DNA of 41,155 nucleotides from Pseudoxanthobacter soli DSM 19599 (GCA_945898215.1 CAMDHY010000028.1:1-41155); one strand, 5' to 3'; counted from the first letter of the stretch, positions 8,211 to 17,941 are shown. Numbers and translations: made by a program. Notes: generated by a model from the sequence alone, not told the origin.

Positions 8211-8280
8211 AAACCGTCGCCGCTTGCCTAGTTTGCCGCTCGCCCGTGAAAGCCCCGCGGGTGCGACCGATCGAGCCTCC

Positions 8281-9423
8281 GTGAACGACGCCCCCATCCC
8301 GCACCGTCTGAGCCCGGCCGGCGCGCCGCTGCCGCACCGCGCCGCCCCGGAAGTGACGGTGGTGCTGCCGACCTACAACGAGCGCGGCAACATCGCCGAG
8401 GCGATCGCCCGCGTCGGCCGCGCGCTGGAGGGCGTCGACTGGGAGGTGATCGTCGTCGACGACGACAGCCCCGACGGCACCGCCGCCCTCGCCAAGGAGA
8501 TCGCCGACGCCGACCCGCGCGTCCACTGCATCCGCCGCGTCGGCCGCCGCGGCCTCGCCGGCGCCTGCATCGAGGGGATGCTGGCGAGTTCCGCCCCGAT
8601 CGTCGCCGTCATGGACGCCGACCTGCAGCACGACGAGGCGCTGTTGCCCCTGATGCTGTCGGCGGTGCGCTCCGGCGAGGCCGACATCGCCGTCGGCAGC
8701 CGCTTCGCCGAGGGCTCGGCGACCGACGGCCTGTCGGCGCAGCGCCGCACGGTCTCGACGGTGGCCAACACGCTCGCCCGGATGCTGCTGCGCGTCCGCC
8801 TCACCGATCCGATGAGCGGTTTCTTCATGCTGCGCCGCGACGCGGTGGAGGCGGTGGCGGACCAGCTCTCCACCCAGGGCTTCAAGATCCTGCTCGACAT
8901 CATCGTCTCGATGCAACGCCGCCCGAAGATCGCGGAGTTCGGCTACGTGTTCCGGGAGCGCGGGGCGGGCGAGAGCAAGCTCGATGCGCTGGTGGTGTTC
9001 GAATTCGCGGGTCTCATCGTGTCGAAGCTCCTCGGCGGCATGGTCTCGGTGCGCTTCGTCCTGTTCGCCCTCGTCGGGCTGTCGGGGGTCGCCGTGCATC
9101 TCGGCTGCCTGCGCGCGCTGCTCGCCGCCGACGTCGGCTTCGCCGCCGCCCAGACCGCGGCGACGTTCATCGCCATGACGACGAACTTCTTCCTCAACAA
9201 CCACCTGACCTACCGTGACCGGCGGCTGAAGGGCTGGCGGGCGGTGCGCGGGCTCTTGAGCTTCTACGCGGTCTGCGGCATCGGCGTGCTCGCCAACGTC
9301 GGCGTCGCCAAGTGGGTCTACGGCATGGACCCCGGCTGGTGGGTCGCCGGCATCGCCGGGGCGCTCGTCGGCGCGGTGTGGAATTACGGGGCGAGCGCTG
9401 TCGTCACGTGGCGCGTCAGGTGA
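8281..9423 (+). CDS. Polyprenol-phosphate glycosyltransferase fused to GtrA domain
   Basis: A 380-residue fusion. Residues about 25-245 form a GT2 (dolichol-phosphate-mannose-synthase-like) domain: VVLPTYNERGNI, VIVVDDDSPDGT, VAVMDADLQHDE (DxD) and DPMSGFFMLRR. Residues about 255-378 form a GtrA-like membrane domain of about four segments (RFVLFALVGLSGVAVHL, FFLNNHLTYRDRR). Such proteins charge undecaprenyl phosphate with a sugar on the cytosolic side, and GtrA helps flip it. The next gene is a GT-C enzyme that could use the lipid-linked sugar outside, so the pair likely decorates lipid A, a glycan or a glycolipid. GTG 8281 is preferred; GTG 8170, overlapping the upstream stop, is a possible alternative that adds 37 residues. 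Confidence 0.9.
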   Translation: MNDAPIPHRLSPAGAPLPHRAAPEVTVVLPTYNERGNIAEAIARVGRALEGVDWEVIVVDDDSPDGTAALAKEIADADPRVHCIRRVGRRGLAGACIEGMLASSAPIVAVMDADLQHDEALLPLMLSAVRSGEADIAVGSRFAEGSATDGLSAQRRTVSTVANTLARMLLRVRLTDPMSGFFMLRRDAVEAVADQLSTQGFKILLDIIVSMQRRPKIAEFGYVFRERGAGESKLDALVVFEFAGLIVSKLLGGMVSVRFVLFALVGLSGVAVHLGCLRALLAADVGFAAAQTAATFIAMTTNFFLNNHLTYRDRRLKGWRAVRGLLSFYAVCGIGVLANVGVAKWVYGMDPGWWVAGIAGALVGAVWNYGASAVVTWRVR

Positions 9424-10964
9424 CCGGCGGGCGCGGTGACGCTGAGGCGACGCGCGCCGGCCGCTTCCTCGACACTGCCGCCGGTGCCGCCGCGGTCGTC
9501 CTCGCGCTGACCCTCGTCCGCCTCGCCGTCGCCGGCTATGCGCCGCTGACCGAGGACGAGGCCTACTACCGGCTCTGGGCGCTCAATCCCGCCTTCGGCT
9601 ATCTCGACCACCCGCCGATGGTCGCGTGGTGGATGGCCGGCGGCCTGGCGGTTGCGGGCGACACGGCGCTCGGCGTGCGCCTCGTGTCCGTTTTGTCGGT
9701 GATGGTGGGCTCGCTGGCGCTGTGGCGCTCGGCCCTCATCGTTGCGGCGGATGAACGCACCGCCGCCAGGGCGGTGACCTGGTTCAACGCGACGCTGCTC
9801 GTCTGCATCGGCAGCGTCATCGCCACCCCCGACCAGCCGGCGACGCTGTTCTGGGGGCTGGCGCTGTGGGCGGTGCTCGAGAAGGTCCGCTCCGGCGACG
9901 GCCGCTGGTGGCTCGCCGTCGGCCTGTTCGCCGGCCTCGGGCTGCAGTCGAAGTACTCGATGCTGTTCCTCGGCGCCGGCCTCGTGCTGTGGCTCGTCGT
10001 CTCGCCCGAGCGGCGCCGCTGGATCCTCGATCCGCGGCTGTGGGCCGGCGGCCTCCTCGCCGTGCTGCTGTTTTCGCCGGTGATCGCCTGGAACGCGGCG
10101 CACGAGTGGGCGTCGTTCGAGAAACAGTTCGGCCGTGCCGCCGCCACCGAGTGGACGCTCGCCTACCTGCCCGAGCTCCTCGGCGGCCAGATTGGGCTGA
10201 TCGGGCCGCTGATGGTGCCCTTCTTCGTCGCCGGGCTGTGGCTCGCGGGGCGGCGACGGCGGACGGCGGCGGGCGGCGTGGCGGCGCCCGCCGGGGTCGG
10301 GGAGGCGGGCCGGTCGCTGCTCGTGCTCTCCAGCATCCCGTTCGCGCTCTACCTCCTCGTCCACGCCCTGCACGACCGCGTGCAGGCGAACTGGCCGGCG
10401 CCGCTCTATCCGGCGCTGGCGCTGCTGGCCGCCGACGCCGCCGCACGCACTGGCGATCTCCCCGGCCGGAGCGGCCGCGTCCTCTCGGCCCTGCGGGCGT
10501 GGGTCGCACCGGTCGGCGTCGCCACCGGCCTCGCCGCCTTTTTGCTCCTCATGCACCCCTCCGGCTTCGGCCTCGCCGGCCTCGACCCGGCCCGGCGCTA
10601 CCGCGGCTGGGACGCCCTTGCCGTCGAGATCGAGGCGAAGCGGCTGGAGGCCGGGGCGGTCTGGATCGCCACAGGCGCCTACGGCCCGACCGCGATGCTG
10701 TCGTGGGAGCTGAAGGACGTGCCGGTGGTGCAGCTCGACGAGCGCCTGCGCTACGCCGCCGCGCCGGCCCCCCCGGCCGACCTCCTCGCCCGGCCGGGAC
10801 TGCTCGTCCTGCGCGACGGCGCCGGCGAGACCGAGCGCCTCACCGCCCGCTTCCGCTTCGCCGAGCCGCTCGGTACGGTGGCGCGCCGCGCCGACAACGC
10901 CACGGCCGCTCGCTACGCGCTGTTCCGCGTCTCCGACCCCGTCGGCGACCCGCTCGCGCCCTGA
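9420..10964 (+). CDS. GT39/ArnT-like membrane glycosyltransferase (GT-C fold)
   Basis: A 514-residue polytopic protein. The first periplasmic loop carries the acidic motif of GT-C enzymes (LTEDEAYYRLWAL) followed by YLDHPPMVAWWM, as in the PMT_2/GT39 family; about ten membrane segments follow, then a soluble C-terminal domain from about residue 400. Members move a sugar from a polyprenyl-phosphate donor onto a lipid or protein in the periplasm. GTG 9420 overlaps the stop of the GT2/GtrA gene (GTGA), which points to coupled translation and a shared pathway. The acceptor is unknown. Confidence 0.88.
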   Translation: MTGGRGDAEATRAGRFLDTAAGAAAVVLALTLVRLAVAGYAPLTEDEAYYRLWALNPAFGYLDHPPMVAWWMAGGLAVAGDTALGVRLVSVLSVMVGSLALWRSALIVAADERTAARAVTWFNATLLVCIGSVIATPDQPATLFWGLALWAVLEKVRSGDGRWWLAVGLFAGLGLQSKYSMLFLGAGLVLWLVVSPERRRWILDPRLWAGGLLAVLLFSPVIAWNAAHEWASFEKQFGRAAATEWTLAYLPELLGGQIGLIGPLMVPFFVAGLWLAGRRRRTAAGGVAAPAGVGEAGRSLLVLSSIPFALYLLVHALHDRVQANWPAPLYPALALLAADAAARTGDLPGRSGRVLSALRAWVAPVGVATGLAAFLLLMHPSGFGLAGLDPARRYRGWDALAVEIEAKRLEAGAVWIATGAYGPTAMLSWELKDVPVVQLDERLRYAAAPAPPADLLARPGLLVLRDGAGETERLTARFRFAEPLGTVARRADNATAARYALFRVSDPVGDPLAP

Positions 10965-11027
10965 GTTTTCTGAGGCATTGCGAGCGTCTTTCCGTATACT
11001 CGCGCCCCGCGAGGGATGGAGGCGGAC

Positions 11028-11717
11028 ATGCCGGTGGACGAGCGCTTTCTCGATGCGAGCTTCTCGCTGGAAGGCCTGTCGGGCACGCTCGCCGCACGGC
11101 TCGCGGCGCTCGCCCGCGTTGTGTCGGTGCCGCAGGGCAAGGTGCTGTTCTCGGCCGGCGATCCCGGCGACGGCCTCTACACCGTGCTCGACGGCTCGCT
11201 GAAGGTGATTCTGTTGTCGGCCGACGGCGACGAGCAGCTCCTCGCCGTGCTCGGCTCCGGCTCCGTCTTCGGCGAACTCGCGCTGTTTGACGGCCGGCCG
11301 CGCTCGGCGACCGTGGTGGCCCTGAAGGATTCGACGCTCGCCTTCATGGAGCGCGTCGCCTTCGACCGGCTGGCGAGCGAGACGCCGGAGATCTACCGCC
11401 ACATGTTGCGCATCGTCGGCAGCCGGCTGCGCCACGCCAACGACGTGCTCGCCGCCCGCAGCTTCCTGCCGCTGCCGGGGCGGGTGGCGCAGGCGCTGCT
11501 GCAGCTCGCCGACAGCTTCGGCCGGGCGATCGACGGCGACCGCACCCTCATCCACTACAAGGTCTCGCAGGCGGAGATCGCCTCGATGGCCGGCGGCGCC
11601 CGCGAGAACGTCAGCCGCATCCTCAACGACTTCCGCCGCACCGGCGTCATCTCGCGCATCTCCGGCTACTACTGCATCGAGAAGCGCGCGACGCTCGCCA
11701 GCGCGGCGTCGCTCTAG
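11028..11717 (+). CDS. Crp/Fnr-family transcriptional regulator
   Basis: A 229-residue protein with an N-terminal cyclic-nucleotide-binding beta-roll (LFSAGDPGDGLYTVLDGSLKV; phosphate-binding-cassette pattern FGELALFDGRPRSATVVA) and a C-terminal Crp winged helix (VSQAEIASMAGGARENVSRILNDFRRTGVI). The cassette keeps the Gly-Glu...Arg-(Ser/Thr)-Ala pattern of cAMP-binding Crp proteins. No Fnr-type cysteine cluster is present, so direct oxygen sensing through Fe-S is unlikely. ATG 11028 is chosen because GGAGG (11018-11022) lies five bases upstream; ATG 11016 would add four residues. A TATACT -10-like box is at 10995-11000, without a good -35 at normal spacing. The next gene on the same strand also has a cyclic-nucleotide-binding domain. 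Confidence 0.92.
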   Translation: MPVDERFLDASFSLEGLSGTLAARLAALARVVSVPQGKVLFSAGDPGDGLYTVLDGSLKVILLSADGDEQLLAVLGSGSVFGELALFDGRPRSATVVALKDSTLAFMERVAFDRLASETPEIYRHMLRIVGSRLRHANDVLAARSFLPLPGRVAQALLQLADSFGRAIDGDRTLIHYKVSQAEIASMAGGARENVSRILNDFRRTGVISRISGYYCIEKRATLASAASL

Positions 11718-11813
11718 CCGCCGCGCGGCGGCGGCAGGCGCGGGCACGAGCGGTCACACCGGCGCCTGCGCTGCTGTACAGTCGGCCGCCTCTCCTTCCG
11801 ACGGAGCTTCCCC

Positions 11814-13016
11814 GTGTTCACCGCGCCGTATCCCGAAAACATCTTCTTGTCCGCCGGCACGATGCTCTTCAACGAGGGGGACGAGGGCAACGCCGCCTTT
11901 CTCATCAAGTCCCGCAGCATCGAGGTCTTTCGCTTCCGCGACGACTGCGAACAGGTGGTGGCGAACCTCGGGCCCGGCGATCTTCTCGGCGAGATGTCGG
12001 CGCTCGACCGCCGCCCGCGCACCGCCGGCGCCCGCGCCACTGCCGACAGCGAGCTCGTGCCGATCACCGCCGAGCAGATCGATCGCCGCATCGCCGGCGC
12101 CGATCCCGTCCTGCGCCTCTGCCTGAAGCTCGCGACCGAGCGCTTCCGCGAGGCCGTGGCCGAGGCGGACACACCGCGCGTCGCCACGAAGGCGCGCGGC
12201 GGCGAACTCGGCGCCGCCTTCGACCTGATCGAGTTCGAGCGCGATCTCGACCGGGGGCTGAAGGCCGGTGAGTTCGAGCTGTTCTACCAGCCGATCGTGC
12301 GCCTCGCGGACGGCGGCCTCGCCGGCTGCGAGGGGCTGGCGCGCTGGCGCCACCCGACGCGCGGCTTGGTGCCGCCCTGTGACTTCATCCCGACCGCCGA
12401 GGCGAGCGGCCTGATCGAACGCCTCACCGACTGGTGCGTCGCCGAGGCGATCGGCCGCCGCGACGCCCTCGCCGGGGGCGCGGGCGGGGCGCCGGACGGC
12501 TTCTTCGTCACCGTCAATGTCTCCGGGCGCGACCTCGCCCGGCCGCAGTTCGCCGCGGGCGTCGGCGCGGCGGTGTCTGAGGCCGGCATCTCGCCGGCGA
12601 GCGTCAAGCTCGAGATCACCGAGAGCATGCTGATGGCCAACCCCGACGGGGCGGCGAAGATCCTCAGCGAGCTCCGGGTGCGCGGCCTCGGCGTCGCCAT
12701 CGACGACTTCGGCACAGGCTATTCGAGCCTGAGCTATCTGGCGACGCTGCCGATCACCACCCTGAAGATCGACCGCTCGTTCGTGCAGGCGCTCGCCGGG
12801 AGCACGGTCAACGCGCGCATCGTCCAGACCATCCTCCGGCTCGCCGACGAGCTCGGCATCGCCGCTGTGGCCGAGGGCATCGAGGACGCGGCGGCTGCCG
12901 CGACGCTCCGGCAAATGGGCTGCACCTATGGCCAGGGCTATCACTTCGCCCGCCCGCTGCCCTTCCCGGAGTTCGTGGCGTGGGCGCAAACGCGCGCGCC
13001 CGCCCCGCGCGCCTGA
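11814..13016 (+). CDS. Cyclic-nucleotide-binding domain fused to EAL phosphodiesterase
   Basis: A 400-residue protein that starts at GTG with ACGGAG seven bases upstream. Residues about 5-120 are a cyclic-nucleotide-binding domain (cassette LLGEMSALDRRPRTAGA), followed by an EAL domain from about 138 to 390. The signature EAL is EGL (Glu173), and the other catalytic and metal ligands are in place: Asn235 (VNVSG), Glu267 (LEITES), Asp297-298 (IDDFGTGYSS), Lys318 (LKIDRSF), Glu354 (AEGIE) and Gln374 (GQGYHFARPL). An active c-di-GMP phosphodiesterase gated by cAMP, cGMP or another ligand is inferred. It follows the Crp-type gene by 96 bases and may be co-regulated. It converges with the MBL gene. 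Confidence 0.9.
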   Translation: MFTAPYPENIFLSAGTMLFNEGDEGNAAFLIKSRSIEVFRFRDDCEQVVANLGPGDLLGEMSALDRRPRTAGARATADSELVPITAEQIDRRIAGADPVLRLCLKLATERFREAVAEADTPRVATKARGGELGAAFDLIEFERDLDRGLKAGEFELFYQPIVRLADGGLAGCEGLARWRHPTRGLVPPCDFIPTAEASGLIERLTDWCVAEAIGRRDALAGGAGGAPDGFFVTVNVSGRDLARPQFAAGVGAAVSEAGISPASVKLEITESMLMANPDGAAKILSELRVRGLGVAIDDFGTGYSSLSYLATLPITTLKIDRSFVQALAGSTVNARIVQTILRLADELGIAAVAEGIEDAAAAATLRQMGCTYGQGYHFARPLPFPEFVAWAQTRAPAPRA

Positions 13017-13032
13017 TCTCCGGTACCCGCCC

Positions 13033-14058
13033 TCAGGGGCGGCGGAAGAACCAGACGCCGTCCTCTTCCGTCCGCGTCAGCCGCCCCGTCGCGACGAGAT
13101 GGTTGAGGTGCGACAGCGCCTCGCCGGTGGCGAGCAACAGGTGGAAGCCCGCCAGTGGCCGCTTGAACAGGAACGGCAGCACGTCACGCACCCGCACCGG
13201 CGCCTCGGCCGCCACCACCGCGGCGGCGAGGCGCTGCTCGTGCTGGCCGGCGATCTCGTCCGCCCGCGCGGCGAGCCCGCGGAACGGCTCGTTGTGGCCC
13301 GGCAGCACCAGCGGATCGCCGACGGTGGCGACGAGGCGGCCGTTCGCCTCGAGGAAGGCGCCGACGCCGTCGAGCTCCGGGCTCCACCAGGCGACGCCGA
13401 CGTTCGGGCTGATCTTCGGCAGGATCTGGTCGCCGACGAGGAGGAGATCGCGCTCGGCCGACCACAGGCAGGCGTGATGGGGGGAGTGGCCGGCGGTCTC
13501 GATCACTGTCCAGTCGGTACCGCCGGCCCGCAGCGGCACGGCGGGCTCGAGCGGCACGACGCCCTCGGCGAGGTCGGGATAGGTGCGGCTGAGCCCGCGC
13601 CCGTGGTGGGCCATCTCGGCCGCCTCGTCCGCCGTGAAGCCGCAGCGCCGGTAGTGCCGGGCCGCCGCCTCCGCCGCCACGGCGGGGTGTGTGCCGGCGA
13701 GCCGGGCGGCGAGCGCGTGTCCTTCCGGCAGCATCAGGATCGGCGCATCGACGATTCGGGCGAGCCAGCCGGCGGCGCCGTAGTGGTCGGGATGGTAGTG
13801 CGTCACGACGATGCGCCGGATCGGCCGCTCGGAGAGGGGGCCGCGCGCGAGCAATTCGGTCCACAGCGCCTGTGTCGGCCCGTCGCCGAAGCCGACGTCG
13901 ACCACCGTCCAGCCGTCGCCGTCGTCGAGCGCATAGGCGTTGACGAACTCGAGCTCCTTGATCGGAACCGGGATCTTCAGGCGCAGGATGCCGTCGGCGA
14001 CGGCGAAGGGCTCGGCCAGCGGCGCGGGGGCGCCGTCGGCGGTCGAAGGATCGGTCAT
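13033..14058 (-). CDS. MBL-fold metallo-hydrolase
   Basis: A 341-residue protein of the metallo-beta-lactamase fold. The zinc motif HYHPDH is at residues 87-92 (THYHPDHYGAAGWLA); further ligands are likely the His in ETAGHSPHH, the Asp in LLLVGDQIL and the His in VLPGHNEPF. The C-terminal 'LGEALSHLNHL' helix region resembles hydrolases grouped with LACTB2/glyoxalase-II-like enzymes. The substrate is unknown. It diverges from lysC with 255 bases between the starts and converges with the EAL gene, from whose stop it is 16 bases away. Confidence 0.88.
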   Translation of the reverse strand: MTDPSTADGAPAPLAEPFAVADGILRLKIPVPIKELEFVNAYALDDGDGWTVVDVGFGDGPTQALWTELLARGPLSERPIRRIVVTHYHPDHYGAAGWLARIVDAPILMLPEGHALAARLAGTHPAVAAEAAARHYRRCGFTADEAAEMAHHGRGLSRTYPDLAEGVVPLEPAVPLRAGGTDWTVIETAGHSPHHACLWSAERDLLLVGDQILPKISPNVGVAWWSPELDGVGAFLEANGRLVATVGDPLVLPGHNEPFRGLAARADEIAGQHEQRLAAAVVAAEAPVRVRDVLPFLFKRPLAGFHLLLATGEALSHLNHLVATGRLTRTEEDGVWFFRRP

Positions 14059-14191
14059 GGCGGGCGTCGACTCGGCCTGCCGGAGGAAGTCCGACCATAC
14101 ACGAGGCGGACGCCGTCCGCGCGCGTCGGCCCGCGCCGCCGGTCGCCCTCCCGGCGACGATCTGGAACCGCTCCGATCGGCGGCCATGCCG

Positions 14192-14220
14192 TTGCGGGAG
14201 CGCGGCCTTTCCTGTATCAC
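14192..14220 (+). promoter_or_regulatory. Candidate promoter of lysC
   Basis: TTGCGG (14192-14197) and TATCAC (14215-14220), spaced by 17 bases, lie about 95 bases before the lysC start in the gap shared with the divergent MBL gene. This is a fair match to alphaproteobacterial housekeeping promoters. No attenuator or lysine riboswitch was recognised in the leader. Confidence 0.4.
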
Positions 14221-14313
14221 CCGCCGCCGATCCCGCCGGCCCGGCGGGCCGCTTCGCGACACGCCGGGTCCAACGACAGCCGCCGATCCGCCGGCCGCTA
14301 CAGAGCCTCTCGA

Positions 14314-15567
14314 ATGGCCCGTCTCGTCATGAAGTTCGGCGGCACGTCCGTCGCCGATCTCGACCGCATCCGCAACGTTGCCGCCCACGTCAAGCGCGAG
14401 GTCGACGCCGGCCACGAAGTCGCCGTCGTCGTCTCCGCCATGGCCGGCGAGACCAACAAGCTCGTCGGCTGGTGCCGCGAGGCCTCGCTGCTGCATGATG
14501 CGCGCGAGTATGACGCCGTCGTCTCCGCCGGCGAGCAGGTGACGTCCGGTCTGCTGGCCATCGTGCTGCAGTCGATCGGCGTCAACGCTCGGTCCTGGCA
14601 GGGCTGGCAGGTGGCGATCCTGACCGACGCCGCGCACGGCGCCGCCCGCATCACCGGCATTTCCTGCGAGCTCCTGAAGGAGCGCATCGCCCAGGGTCAG
14701 GTGGCGGTGGTCGCGGGCTTCCAGGGCATCGCGCCCGACAACCGCATCGCCACGCTGGGCCGCGGCGGCTCGGACACCAGTGCCGTGGCGCTCGCGGCGG
14801 CGATCGGCGCCGATCGCTGCGACATCTACACCGACGTCGCCGGCGTCTACACCACCGACCCGCGCATCGTGGCAAAGGCGCGCCGCCTCTCCCGCGTCTC
14901 CTACGAGGAGATGCTGGAGATGGCCTCGCAGGGCGCCAAGGTGCTGCAGGTCCGCTCGGTCGAACTCGCCATGGTGCATGGCGTGCGCACGTTCGTCCGC
15001 TCGAGCTTCGACGACCCGAACGCCCCGCAGGTCGGCGAAGGCAACCTTCCCCCCGGGACGCTGATTTGCGGCGAGGAGGAGATCTTGGAGAATCAGGTCG
15101 TCACCGGCATCGCCTACTCGAAGGACGAGGCGCAGATCTCGATCCGTCGTGTCGCCGACAAGCCGGGCGTCGCCGCCGCCGTGTTCGTGCCGCTGGCGGA
15201 GGCGAACATCAACGTCGACATGATCGTGCAGAACGTCGCCGGCGACGGTCGCACGACCGACATCACCTTCACCGTGCCGGCGGCCGACTACGAACGCGCC
15301 CGCAAGGTCATCGAGACGGCGCGCGAGACCATCGGCTATGCCGAGATCGAGGGCGCCATCAACGTCGTCAAGGTGTCGGTAATCGGCATCGGCATGCGCA
15401 GCCACGCCGGGGTCGCCGCGGCCTGCTTCCGCGGCCTCGCCGAGCGCGGCATCAACATCCGCGCCATCACTACCTCCGAGATCAAGATCTCGGTGCTGAT
15501 CGACGCCGCCTATGCCGAGCTTGCGGTTCGGACTCTGCATTCGCTATACGGGCTAGACGCGGCCTGA
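14314..15567 (+). CDS. lysC: Aspartate kinase (LysC)
   Basis: A 417-residue aspartokinase, which makes aspartyl phosphate for lysine, threonine, methionine and cell-wall diaminopimelate. The N-terminal kinase motif is MKFGGTSVADLDRI, with the active-site regions VVVSAMAGETNKL, TLGRGGSDTSAVALAA and YTDVAGVYTTDPRIV. Two ACT domains follow: ENQVVTGIAYSKDEAQISI... and NVVKVSVIGIGMRSHAGVAAACF.... This is the single-function alpha/beta type typically feedback-inhibited by lysine and threonine. ATG 14314 is chosen (MARLVMKFGG is the usual N-terminus), although no strong ribosome site is seen. It begins the conserved run lysC-ptsP-prfA-prmC. Confidence 0.97.
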   Translation: MARLVMKFGGTSVADLDRIRNVAAHVKREVDAGHEVAVVVSAMAGETNKLVGWCREASLLHDAREYDAVVSAGEQVTSGLLAIVLQSIGVNARSWQGWQVAILTDAAHGAARITGISCELLKERIAQGQVAVVAGFQGIAPDNRIATLGRGGSDTSAVALAAAIGADRCDIYTDVAGVYTTDPRIVAKARRLSRVSYEEMLEMASQGAKVLQVRSVELAMVHGVRTFVRSSFDDPNAPQVGEGNLPPGTLICGEEEILENQVVTGIAYSKDEAQISIRRVADKPGVAAAVFVPLAEANINVDMIVQNVAGDGRTTDITFTVPAADYERARKVIETARETIGYAEIEGAINVVKVSVIGIGMRSHAGVAAACFRGLAERGINIRAITTSEIKISVLIDAAYAELAVRTLHSLYGLDAA

Positions 15568-15664
15568 CCGCGCACGCCCGCACGGGCTGCGGGTCGCCGC
15601 GCGGCGCGGCCGCCGGCCGGTCGCCGGAAGGCCCGCGCCGATCCGCAACCGTCGAGCGCGGGAG

Positions 15665-17941
15665 ATGAAGGGCGCGATGCGTGGCTCACCAGCCGGACCG
15701 CGCCTGTTGCTGCGCCGCCTGCGCGAGGCTTTGGCCGAGCCCATCGGCGCGCAGGAGCGGCTCGACAAGATCGTCGTCCTGATCGCCGCCAACATGGTGG
15801 CCGAGGTCTGCTCGGTCTACATCCTGCGCGCCGACGACGTCCTCGAGCTGTTCGCCACCGAGGGCCTCAACCGCAGTGCGGTCCACCAGACGACGCTGCG
15901 CGTGCGGGAAGGCCTCGTCGGCCTGATCGCCGCCGAGGCAGTCGCTCTCAACCTCTCCGACGCCCGCTCGCATCCCGCATTCGCCTACCGGCCGGAGACG
16001 GGGGAAGAGGAGTACAACGGCTTCCTCGGCGTGCCGGTGCTGCGCGCCGGCCGCATCCTCGGCGTGCTCGTGGTGCAGAATCGCGCCCGCCGCACCTACA
16101 GCGAGGAAGAGGTCGAGGCGCTGCAGACGACGGCGATGGTGATCGCCGAGATGTTCGCCGCCGGTGGCTTCGAGACGATCGCTCGCCCCGGCGCGCCGCT
16201 CGATCTGCGCCGGCCGATGCGCCTGCACGGGACGGTGCTGTCGGATGGTGTCGGGCTCGGCTACGTCGTGCTGCACGAGCCCCGCGTCGTCGTCACCGAC
16301 CTGATCGGCGAGGACGTCGACCACGAGTTGCGCCGTCTCGCCACGTCCCTCGACAAGCTGCGCCTGTCCGTCGACGACATGCTCGCCCGCCGTGACGTCA
16401 CCGACGGCGAGCACCGCGACGTGCTCGAAACCTACCGCATGTTCGCCCGCGACCGCGGCTGGGCGCGCAAGATGGAGGACGCCGTCCGCAATGGGCTCAC
16501 CGCGGAAGCCGCGGTCGAGCGCGTCCAGTCCGACACCCGCGCCCGAATGCTGCGCTCCACCGACCCCTATCTGCGCGAGCGCCTGCACGATCTCGACGAC
16601 CTCGCCAACCGGCTCTTGCGCGAACTGATCGGCCGGCCGCACCTCGACGGCGCCGACAAGTTGCCGAAGGACGCCATCGTCGTCGCCCGCAACATGGGGG
16701 CGGCCGAGCTCCTCGACTACGACCGCGACCGGCTGCGGGGCCTGGTGCTCGAGGAGGGCGGGCCGACGAGCCACGTCACCATCGTCGCCCGCGCCCTGGG
16801 CATCCCGGCCGTCGGCCAGGTCGCCGGCGCCGTGTCGCTGGTCGAGCGCGGCGACGCGGTGATCGTCGACGGTGAGGCCGGCGAGGTCCACTTCCGCCCG
16901 CCTGCCGACGTCGAGGTCGCCTACGGCGAGAAGGTGCGCTTCCGGGCGCGCCGGCAGGCGCAGTACCGGCGGCTGCGCTCCAAGCCCTCCGTCACCCTCG
17001 ACGGCCACGCCGTGACGCTGCAGCTCAATGCCGGCCTCATCGTCGACATGCCGCATCTCGACGAATCGGCGGCGGCCGGCGTCGGGCTGTTCCGCACCGA
17101 GCTCCTGTTCATGGTCGCCTCGCAGCTGCCGCGGATAAACGAGCAGGTGGCGATCTACCGGCGCGTGCTGGACGCCGCCGGCGACCGGCCGGTGACCTTC
17201 CGCTCGCTCGACATCGGCGGCGACAAGATCCTGCCCTACCTGCGCGCCGTCGAGGAGGAGAACCCTGCGATGGGCTGGCGGGCGATCCGGCTCGGGCTCG
17301 ACCGGCCGGGGCTGCTGCGCACCCAGATCCGCGCCCTCCTGCACGCCGCCGCCGGCCGCGACCTCCGGCTGATGTTCCCGATGGTGGCGACGACGGCGGA
17401 GTTCCGCGCCGCCCGCTCGCTGGTCGATCGCGAGCTCCGCCACCTGAAGCGCCACGCCCACCGCATCCCCGACCACGTCCGCCTCGGCGTCATGCTGGAG
17501 GTGCCGTCGCTGCTGTTCGAGATCGACGAACTGCTCGGCGAGGTCGACTTCGTCTCGGTCGGCTCGAACGATCTGTTCCAGTTCATGACCGCCACCGACC
17601 GCGGCAATATCCGCGTCGCCGACCGCTATGACCCCGTGTCGCTGCCGTTCCTCCGGGCCCTGAAGCGCATCGTCGACCGCGCCGCCCTCGCCCACGTGCC
17701 GGTGTCGCTGTGCGGCGAGATCGCCGGCCGGCCGCTGTCGGCGATGGCATTGATCGCGCTTGGCTACCGCACCATCTCCATGTCGCCCTCGGCGATCGGG
17801 CCGGTGAAGGAGATGCTGCGCGCCCTCGACGTCGGCCGGCTGCGGGCGCGGCTGCTGCCACGCCTCGAGCCCGGGCGCTGGAACGGCGACCTCAGGGCCT
17901 TCCTCGCCGAATACGCCGCCGAGCACGACATTCCCGTCTGA
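15665..17941 (+). CDS. ptsP: Phosphoenolpyruvate-protein phosphotransferase PtsP (nitrogen PTS EI)
   Basis: A 758-residue enzyme I of the nitrogen PTS, which passes phosphate from PEP to NPr and on to PtsN. An N-terminal GAF domain (about residues 20-165; glutamine/2-oxoglutarate sensing in relatives) precedes the EI body. The phosphorylated histidine is His370 in [20 protein letters not shown]; the PEP-binding barrel shows [21 protein letters not shown] and the catalytic Cys683 in [13 protein letters not shown] 15665 directly abuts a GGAG, so ATG 15677 could be the true start. Downstream prfA is 31 bases away, consistent with co-transcription. The lysC-ptsP order is typical of Rhizobiales. 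Confidence 0.96.
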   Translation: MKGAMRGSPAGPRLLLRRLREALAEPIGAQERLDKIVVLIAANMVAEVCSVYILRADDVLELFATEGLNRSAVHQTTLRVREGLVGLIAAEAVALNLSDARSHPAFAYRPETGEEEYNGFLGVPVLRAGRILGVLVVQNRARRTYSEEEVEALQTTAMVIAEMFAAGGFETIARPGAPLDLRRPMRLHGTVLSDGVGLGYVVLHEPRVVVTDLIGEDVDHELRRLATSLDKLRLSVDDMLARRDVTDGEHRDVLETYRMFARDRGWARKMEDAVRNGLTAEAAVERVQSDTRARMLRSTDPYLRERLHDLDDLANRLLRELIGRPHLDGADKLPKDAIVVARNMGAAELLDYDRDRLRGLVLEEGGPTSHVTIVARALGIPAVGQVAGAVSLVERGDAVIVDGEAGEVHFRPPADVEVAYGEKVRFRARRQAQYRRLRSKPSVTLDGHAVTLQLNAGLIVDMPHLDESAAAGVGLFRTELLFMVASQLPRINEQVAIYRRVLDAAGDRPVTFRSLDIGGDKILPYLRAVEEENPAMGWRAIRLGLDRPGLLRTQIRALLHAAAGRDLRLMFPMVATTAEFRAARSLVDRELRHLKRHAHRIPDHVRLGVMLEVPSLLFEIDELLGEVDFVSVGSNDLFQFMTATDRGNIRVADRYDPVSLPFLRALKRIVDRAALAHVPVSLCGEIAGRPLSAMALIALGYRTISMSPSAIGPVKEMLRALDVGRLRARLLPRLEPGRWNGDLRAFLAEYAAEHDIPV

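Noticed and set aside
5684-8212. Long minus-strand open frame (842 codons) across the GNAT, benE and ABM genes
   Set aside because: It is out of frame with the recognisable benE protein on the same strand and antisense to two others; composition is the Arg/Ala/Gly bias of a GC-rich shadow frame.
10978-11000. TTGCGA and TATACT as the crp-type gene promoter
   Set aside because: The spacer is only 11 bases; the -10 box may be real but this -35 cannot pair with it.
14059-15540. Upstream extension of the MBL frame antisense to lysC
   Set aside because: Homology to the MBL fold begins right after ATG 14058; the extension is a His/Asp/Arg-rich antisense artefact.
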